Assembly: GCA_000434615.1 (NCBI GenBank)
Contig: FR880809.1
Location: 58,438 to 75,764 of the forward strand
Length of the DNA: 17,327 nt
Reading direction: 5' to 3'
From: Clostridium sp. CAG:510
Lineage (GTDB): Bacteria; Bacillota; Clostridia; Lachnospirales; Lachnospiraceae
Part shown: one piece after another, positions 13,998 through 17,327 of the stretch
Layout: each line of letters begins with the position of its first letter
How positions within the stretch are numbered: the first letter of the stretch is position 1
The notes under the pieces: model-generated
What the model saw: only the letters and a program-made list of their open reading frames with translations
Database searches by the model: none
What the model was told of the DNA's origin: nothing
Made by a program: the position numbers and the translations under genes

Positions 13998-14666
13998 TTA
14001 CATGACCTCCTCAAAGTTCCTCGCTGCACACAGTTCTTTTTTGATATATTGGGAAAAACCGATAAACAGCGGCAATTCTATCAGGAAGAATATGGCATAC
14101 AAAATAATCTGCACTGTCCGGTGGGGCTCCGGTCCCGAAATAACAACCAACTGCGCCATATTTGTCAGCATAATGGCAATCAGGAGAACCACCAGTTGAA
14201 AAGCTGCCTTTCCGTTTATCCCATATATCGGCACTATCGTACTCAGCATAAAATCATTGAGCAGCAGAAATACCAGACTTTCCCAGTGAAAAAATCCCAC
14301 AGAAAACAGGAGCAGCAATCCCATCAGGAAAATAATCATATGAATTCCCACACGGAAATAATATGTCAGCCTGACAGACCGCGCTCTTTCTCCTTCCGTC
14401 TGCGGACAAAGATAACGCATCTTGCGCAGTCTGATGGGGTGTTCCATCACCGATACCATGACAATACAGATTGGCAGAAACATACCGATTGACAGTAAAG
14501 CATCCGTCAGTTGAAAATTTTCTCCCGCTATGGAAGCAGACATAGAAAACATCATAACAAATGCTGCATACATGCAGTTCCAGACCGCTTTATTTTCCTT
14601 CGCTCCTTCTTTTATTTTTTTCCAGCTCCAATCTGCCATATATTCCCGAAACATGCTTCTTTTCAT
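13998..14666 (-). CDS. ABC-2-like membrane protein, partner of the first ATPase
   Basis: Membrane protein of 222 residues with about six helices (roughly 31-50, 58-78, 107-128, 130-152, 156-178, 190-212) and a basic N-terminus (MKRSMFREYMADWSWKKIKEG). A conserved-looking cytoplasmic segment EHPIRLRKMRYLCPQTEGERARSV follows helix 2; this HPIRLRKMLYLCP-type motif is known from small membrane proteins encoded with YtrA/YtrB-like genes. The ATG at 14666 is chosen because AAGGAAGGG lies just upstream; an in-frame GTG at 14684 lacks a site. It probably forms a transporter with the ATPase of 14747-15586. The substrate is unknown. The gap to that gene (80 bp) holds a 19-bp direct repeat. Confidence 0.82.
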   Translation of the reverse strand: MKRSMFREYMADWSWKKIKEGAKENKAVWNCMYAAFVMMFSMSASIAGENFQLTDALLSIGMFLPICIVMVSVMEHPIRLRKMRYLCPQTEGERARSVRLTYYFRVGIHMIIFLMGLLLLFSVGFFHWESLVFLLLNDFMLSTIVPIYGINGKAAFQLVVLLIAIMLTNMAQLVVISGPEPHRTVQIILYAIFFLIELPLFIGFSQYIKKELCAARNFEEVM

Positions 14667-14700
14667 AATGCCCTTCCTTTCCACCCATGGGTACGAGTGC

Positions 14701-14738
14701 GTACTGTCTTTTCAGGTCCGTACTGTCTTTTCAGGTCC
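14701..14738. repeat. 19-bp perfect direct repeat in the gap before the 14666 gene
   Basis: GTACTGTCTTTTCAGGTCC occurs at 14701-14719 and immediately again, unchanged, at 14720-14738. GTAC continues on both sides (14691 and 14739), and GTACG/CGTAC at 14691-14704 forms a short inverted repeat. The repeat lies between the first ATPase stop and the membrane-protein start. Confidence 0.8.
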
Positions 14739-14746
14739 GTACCCTT

Positions 14747-15586
14747 CTACTTTTTTCTTTCGTACAGGTACATAAACTCCTCAATGGAGGGATAGGTTAC
14801 GGTAAGTTCCCTGTCGTATTCCCGGAATTTATGATGCCGCACAAGCGCTCTCGTTCCCATCTGCCTCTGCTCGATGCCAAGCACGCTGTCGCCCAGCAGT
14901 TTTATTTTATAATTTTCTCCCGCCACAATACGGTATTTTTCCCGGAAGCTTTCCATATCCCCCGCATATAAAATCTGTCCTTCCTGCAGATAAATCAGAT
15001 AATCCGCCAGTCTGTCCAAATCCTCCGTCATGTGTGTCGCCAGAAGCACCGTATGCTCCCCATCCATGACAAACTCCTGTATCTTTTTCAAAAACGCAGC
15101 CCGAAACTGCGGGTCAAAATTGGCAGTGGGTTCATCCAGAAACAAATACTTTGGATGGCACGCCAGTGCAAAGGCAAACTGGCTTTTTAATTTCTGTCCT
15201 TTCGACAGCTTTCGGAATTTCTCCTTTTTTTCTAATTGAAACTCCTGCAGCAGGTCTTCATACTCTTTCGCATCAAATTTGCTGTAATAGGCTCCGTACA
15301 GCATGCCGTTCTCCCAAAGGGAATATGTTCCATCAAACAATTCTTCTACCAGAACCGTGCCGATTTCATCATGAATTTCCTTTTCCTGTTCCGGGTAATG
15401 CATGCCGTCTATCTCCAATTTTCCCTGCCTCATCCGGTACAGCCCCAGCAAAAGGTGCATGAGCGTCGTCTTTCCGGCACCGTTTCTTCCCACCAGCCCG
15501 CAAATATAGCCGTCCGGAATGGAAAATGAAATATTTTTCATTTGAAAAGAACCCTGATGTCTTCCCACATCTTCCATCACAATCAT
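14747..15586 (-). CDS. ABC transporter ATP-binding protein, first gene of the double-ABC operon
   Basis: Cytoplasmic ATPase of 279 residues. It shows Walker A GRNGAGKT (33-40), signature LSKGQK (127-132), Walker B LFLDEPTANFD (D151, E152) and switch H185 (ATHM). The usual Q-loop glutamine is replaced (TVLVEELF), as in other ABC-2 ATPases of this kind. A C-terminal extension of about 65 residues after the core (from about 215) ends in EEFMYLYERKK; this region in the family often contacts the regulator or membrane partner. The start is set by AGGAGGTG at 15592-15599. A consensus promoter stands at 15750-15778, and 21-bp repeats occupy the leader. The gene heads an operon with a membrane protein, a GntR regulator, and a second ATPase/membrane pair. 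Confidence 0.92.
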   Translation of the reverse strand: MIVMEDVGRHQGSFQMKNISFSIPDGYICGLVGRNGAGKTTLMHLLLGLYRMRQGKLEIDGMHYPEQEKEIHDEIGTVLVEELFDGTYSLWENGMLYGAYYSKFDAKEYEDLLQEFQLEKKEKFRKLSKGQKLKSQFAFALACHPKYLFLDEPTANFDPQFRAAFLKKIQEFVMDGEHTVLLATHMTEDLDRLADYLIYLQEGQILYAGDMESFREKYRIVAGENYKIKLLGDSVLGIEQRQMGTRALVRHHKFREYDRELTVTYPSIEEFMYLYERKK

Positions 15587-15613
15587 TTCCGCACCTCCTG
15601 CGCATCTCTGTCT

Positions 15614-15739
15614 ATTATCCGTGCACCACTATACATTATCTGTGTATCTCTGTGCATTATCAGTGTATCTCTGTGCATTATCTTTGTATTACTATACAAT
15701 ATCTCTGTACTTCTACATAGTATCTCTGTGTATTGTCTG
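15614..15739. repeat. 21-bp tandem repeat array in the double-ABC operon leader, six units
   Basis: ATTATC or variants begin units at 15614, 15635, 15656, 15677, 15698 and 15719, exactly 21 bp apart; a weak seventh may lie at 15593. The best units contain TGTGTATCTC followed by TGTGC, so TGTGYA-like half-sites recur every 10-11 bp, about once per helical turn. The array runs from just after the inferred transcription start (about 15743) to 15 bp before the ribosome binding site. It could be a multi-site operator for the GntR protein or a local minisatellite. Confidence 0.88.
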
Positions 15740-15749
15740 TATATATCTA

Positions 15750-15778
15750 TATATACACTAAATACACAGCTTTGTCAA
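15750..15778 (-). promoter_or_regulatory. Strong sigma-A promoter of the double-ABC operon
   Basis: On the minus strand TTGACA (15778-15773, perfect -35) and TATATA (15755-15750) are separated by 17 bp. AGTGTA overlaps the -10 region, a half-site like those in the adjacent array, which would suit repression by the operon's own GntR protein. Confidence 0.82.
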
Positions 15779-15792
15779 CCTATTTTAAAATA

Positions 15793-15819
15793 AAAAAGCC
15801 GGGACTGTTTAAGTCCCGG
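15793..15819 (-). terminator. Rho-independent terminator after the EamA remnant
   Basis: CCGGGACT (15799-15806) pairs with AGTCCCGG (15812-15819) around a 5-nt loop. On the minus strand it is followed by CTTTTTTATTTT. The stop codon of the EamA remnant (15809-15811) lies in the loop. It now also ends transcripts of the nuclease-like gene. Confidence 0.88.
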
Positions 15820-15973
15820 ATGATACTTCGTTCCAAAGGGTAAAACCCAATATCAGCAAACCGCCCACCGCCTGCCAGACTGTCATACTTTCCCCTAAAA
15901 CCGTAACGGAAATCACAACAGCCACCAAAGGGTCAATATAACTTAAAGTTGTGAGTGATACTGTAGTATATTT
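15809..15973 (-). pseudogene. EamA/DMT-family transporter, C-terminal remnant (54 codons)
   Basis: The minus strand encodes VSLTTLSYIDPLVAVV, then ISVTVLGESMTVWQAVGG, then LLILGFTLWNE, followed by a stop. This is the typical end of an EamA drug/metabolite transporter, with the last two membrane helices. Family members have about 290-300 residues, so roughly the first 240 are missing. The frame begins immediately after the TGA of the nuclease-like gene at 15974 and has no start codon or ribosome binding site. The original terminator is kept. The missing part is nowhere in the window. Insertion of the nuclease gene with its AT-rich flank, or a deletion joining the two, would explain the junction. 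Confidence 0.85.
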
Positions 15974-16765
15974 TCATATGAGATATCGTTTTGCCATTGC
16001 CTCTATAATTTCATTATTTAATGTCGTCTGCCCTGTTTCAAATGTAAGAATTAATCTTTCTCCCGGAAAAATTCCGTTTTTCTCATATAACTCGATTTTC
16101 TTAACAGCCTTTTGCGCATATACAACATCATCCATCATACCATTGTGCTCCCAATACATTTCCTGTCTGCTTTTGGGCGATAAAAAAGTAAAATCAGGAT
16201 ATATAACACCATACCCTTTTAGCAGCAACGGATATTCATACTTGTATGGAATGCCGTGATAATAGAAATAGTCCGCCAATATCTTTTCTGACTTAGAGCG
16301 GACACGCTCCCCTTTTTGTGTATAGATTTCTATTGTATTATCCTGAAATCCCTTGCCTACATACTCTTTCTCCTTCCAATCTTTCAATTTGTCCTGCCAT
16401 GTCTGTTCTATCGGTACAATCAATTTTTGTTTTGCCGCATGCTCCCCATAAAAACACTTTTCGACCTCATCATCCTCATAATCCTTAATGATATTCTCAA
16501 TCTGTTTCAACCTTTTCTGTATAAGCTGCAGTACTTTGGAATTGTATTCCTTTTGCGCCAGCTTCTGGGCAGTCTCCTTATCCTGCTTCCTTATGTAATT
16601 CCCCACCTTATCTCCTTCCAGACACCTATAATACCGCGGATACCCCTTGTCAACCGATACCCTCAAGGTTCCCTCCGGTAAATTTTTCATCTGGCAAATA
16701 CTTTTTTCCATAAGGTCTTCCAATCTCTTTTTCTCTTCCCTTAAAATGTTTTTTAATCCAGCCAT
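15974..16765 (-). CDS. PD-(D/E)XK nuclease-like protein of unknown role
   Basis: Protein of 263 residues. The N-terminal part (1-130) is highly charged, helical and probably coiled-coil (about 60-100). The C-terminal part (about 150-255) has a nuclease-like pattern: RSKSEKILADYF (E160), IPYKYEYPL, YPDFTFL (D191) and MYWEHNGMMDD (E206), then LILTFE. The order E, PD, E-x-x fits a PD-(D/E)XK core, though the usual lysine is replaced after E206, so metal-dependent cleavage is not certain. The ATG at 16765 has GAGGGAG just upstream; an in-frame TTG at 16786 was rejected. The gene is visibly richer in A+T than its left neighbours, abuts the EamA fragment and has a 63-bp repeat array upstream, all suggesting acquired DNA. 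Proteins with this look occur in Lachnospiraceae, but no pathway is known to me. Confidence 0.7.
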   Translation of the reverse strand: MAGLKNILREEKKRLEDLMEKSICQMKNLPEGTLRVSVDKGYPRYYRCLEGDKVGNYIRKQDKETAQKLAQKEYNSKVLQLIQKRLKQIENIIKDYEDDEVEKCFYGEHAAKQKLIVPIEQTWQDKLKDWKEKEYVGKGFQDNTIEIYTQKGERVRSKSEKILADYFYYHGIPYKYEYPLLLKGYGVIYPDFTFLSPKSRQEMYWEHNGMMDDVVYAQKAVKKIELYEKNGIFPGERLILTFETGQTTLNNEIIEAMAKRYLI

Positions 16766-16787
16766 GCTCCCTCTTTCTTTCTGCAAT

Positions 16788-17085
16788 TTTGACTCTGTCT
16801 ACTTTTTACACTTTCTATCAAATACAATTTCTTACTTTTCCACTTTCTTTTGACTCTATCTGTTGTTTTATATCATGAAGTCAAACTGGCATTTCTCAAA
16901 TTTCTATTCTCTTTGACTCTATTCATTATTCTTTCCCTCTGGGTCAAACTAATTTTTCTCTTTCTTCTATTTTCTTTGACTCAATACGTTGTTTCTTTCC
17001 TCAAGGTCAAACTGGCTTCCGACTCCTTTCCTTTTTCTTTGACCCCGTACGTTGTTTCTTCCCTCAAGGTCAAATTCACGCTCTA
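16788..17085. repeat. 63-bp tandem repeat array with inverted arms, four units plus a degenerate fifth
   Basis: TTTGAC occurs at 16849, 16912, 16975 and 17038, exactly 63 bp apart. GTCAAA occurs at 16880, 16943, 17006 and 17069, also exactly 63 bp apart. Each unit can form a TTTGAC/GTCAAA stem with a 25-nt loop. A worn fifth unit starts at 16788, with ATCAAA at 16817. Units 3 and 4 are nearly identical near ACGTTGTTTCTT and CCTCAAGGTCAAA. The array fills the upstream region of the nuclease-like gene up to its ribosome binding site. The rest, 17086-17190, is plain AT-rich sequence in which no gene or convincing promoter was found. Confidence 0.92.
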
Positions 17086-17187
17086 ATACATAATGAAAGA
17101 GTGGCGAACCATAAAATTTGGAAATAAAAAACTACTGAAAATATAAGATAATAACTAATAAAAGAATAAAACTAAGACATTAGATTT

Positions 17188-17219
17188 GAAAAAATCCCGG
17201 AAACAAATGTTTCCGGGAT
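17188..17219 (-). terminator. rpsI: Strong rho-independent terminator downstream of the rpsI 3' end
   Basis: ATCCCGGAAACA (17194-17205) pairs perfectly with TGTTTCCGGGAT (17208-17219). On the minus strand it is followed by a run of T (17193-17188). It lies 22 bp after the rpsI stop codon, the expected place for the end of the rplM-rpsI transcript. Confidence 0.92.
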
Positions 17220-17241
17220 ATGATTTTGAAGTGATAAATGA

Positions 17242-17291
17242 TTATCTCTTTGAGAACTGAGGAGCTCTACGAGCTGCCTTTAAGCCGTACT
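17242..17291 (-). pseudogene. rpsI: 3' end of rpsI (ribosomal protein uS9), candidate attachment-site copy
   Basis: The minus strand encodes YGLKAARRAPQFSKR and a TAA stop (17242-17244), the C-terminus of uS9 as found in clostridia. The codon before Tyr should be Lys (AAG) in a run of basic residues; here it is TAG, and further upstream no frame gives the expected uS9 sequence (a DxRMxERKK-like run). Identity to rpsI therefore stops abruptly at about 17289-17291. This is what a duplicated gene 3' end at the border of an integrated element looks like; the complete rpsI would lie beyond the right edge. Because the native-looking terminator is on this side, the window holds the chromosomal flank and the element extends to the right. 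Confidence 0.8.
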
Positions 17292-17327
17292 AAACATCTC
17301 TATGGTGCGTTTTTCCTTGATATTACG
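17280..17327 (-). other. Open frame entering from the right edge, ends inside the rpsI copy
   Basis: From the window edge the minus strand reads RNIKEKRTIEMFSTA and then a TAA at 17280-17282. The stop codon is provided by the rpsI-derived sequence in another frame. Fifteen codons are too few to recognise. It could be the end of an integrase or other element gene, or chance. Confidence 0.25.

Noticed and set aside
16788..17085. CRISPR array
   Set aside because: There is no invariant repeat alternating with unique spacers; the whole 63-bp unit is related between copies, and no cas genes are present. The same holds for the 52-bp array.
16850..17086. 78-codon open frame through the 63-bp array with 21-residue repeats
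   Set aside because: It needs a TTG start without a ribosome binding site, and it is open because the period is a multiple of three; the protein is a low-complexity hydrophobic string.

Overview
The window looks like the chromosome of a gut-type Firmicute of class Clostridia, most likely a Lachnospiraceae member. The evidence is the strong AGGAGG-type ribosome binding sites, the BceRS-BceAB module, ThrH, a DUF3737 protein, a YtrA-type GntR regulator with paired ABC systems, and a fragment of rpsI ending in a typical clostridial uS9 C-terminus. No rRNA, tRNA, CRISPR array or insertion sequence was seen.

Layout. 1-252 (-): N-terminal part of a TetR regulator that runs off the left edge. 511-5094 (+): response regulator, intramembrane-sensing histidine kinase, ABC ATPase and large FtsX-type permease, together a Bce-type antimicrobial-peptide sensing and detoxification module. 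A perfect BceR-like palindrome overlaps the kinase stop codon, upstream of the transporter genes. 5439-6044 (+): ThrH with its own terminator. 6444-9070 (-): a metallo-beta-lactamase-fold lipoprotein, a DUF4190-type membrane protein with a Tyr/Asn/Gly-rich tail, and a polytopic membrane protein. 9284-9895 (+): a membrane-anchored PH-domain protein. 9992-11077 (-): a small Cys-containing protein and a DUF3737 beta-helix protein, divergent from a LysR regulator (11488-12399, +). 12338-15586 (-): a five-gene operon ordered ATPase, membrane protein, GntR/YtrA regulator, ATPase, membrane protein. 15809-15973 (-): the last 54 codons of an EamA transporter, joined directly to the stop codon of a PD-(D/E)XK nuclease-like gene (15974-16765, -). 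17194-17291: the terminator and last 16 codons of rpsI, joined to unrelated sequence, as expected at the edge of an element integrated in the 3' end of rpsI.

The least explained signal is a set of locally distinct tandem-repeat arrays in the gaps between genes. Their periods are 13, 17, 18, 19, 21, 23, 52, 63 and about 72 bp. They do not share a common unit. Where a promoter can be seen (TetR, thrH, the 78-codon-class small gene at 11077, and the double-ABC operon) the array fills the 5' leader between the inferred transcription start and the ribosome binding site or start codon. The 52-bp and 63-bp units also carry inverted arms. This leader-filling pattern and the rpsI junction are the two observations most worth following up.
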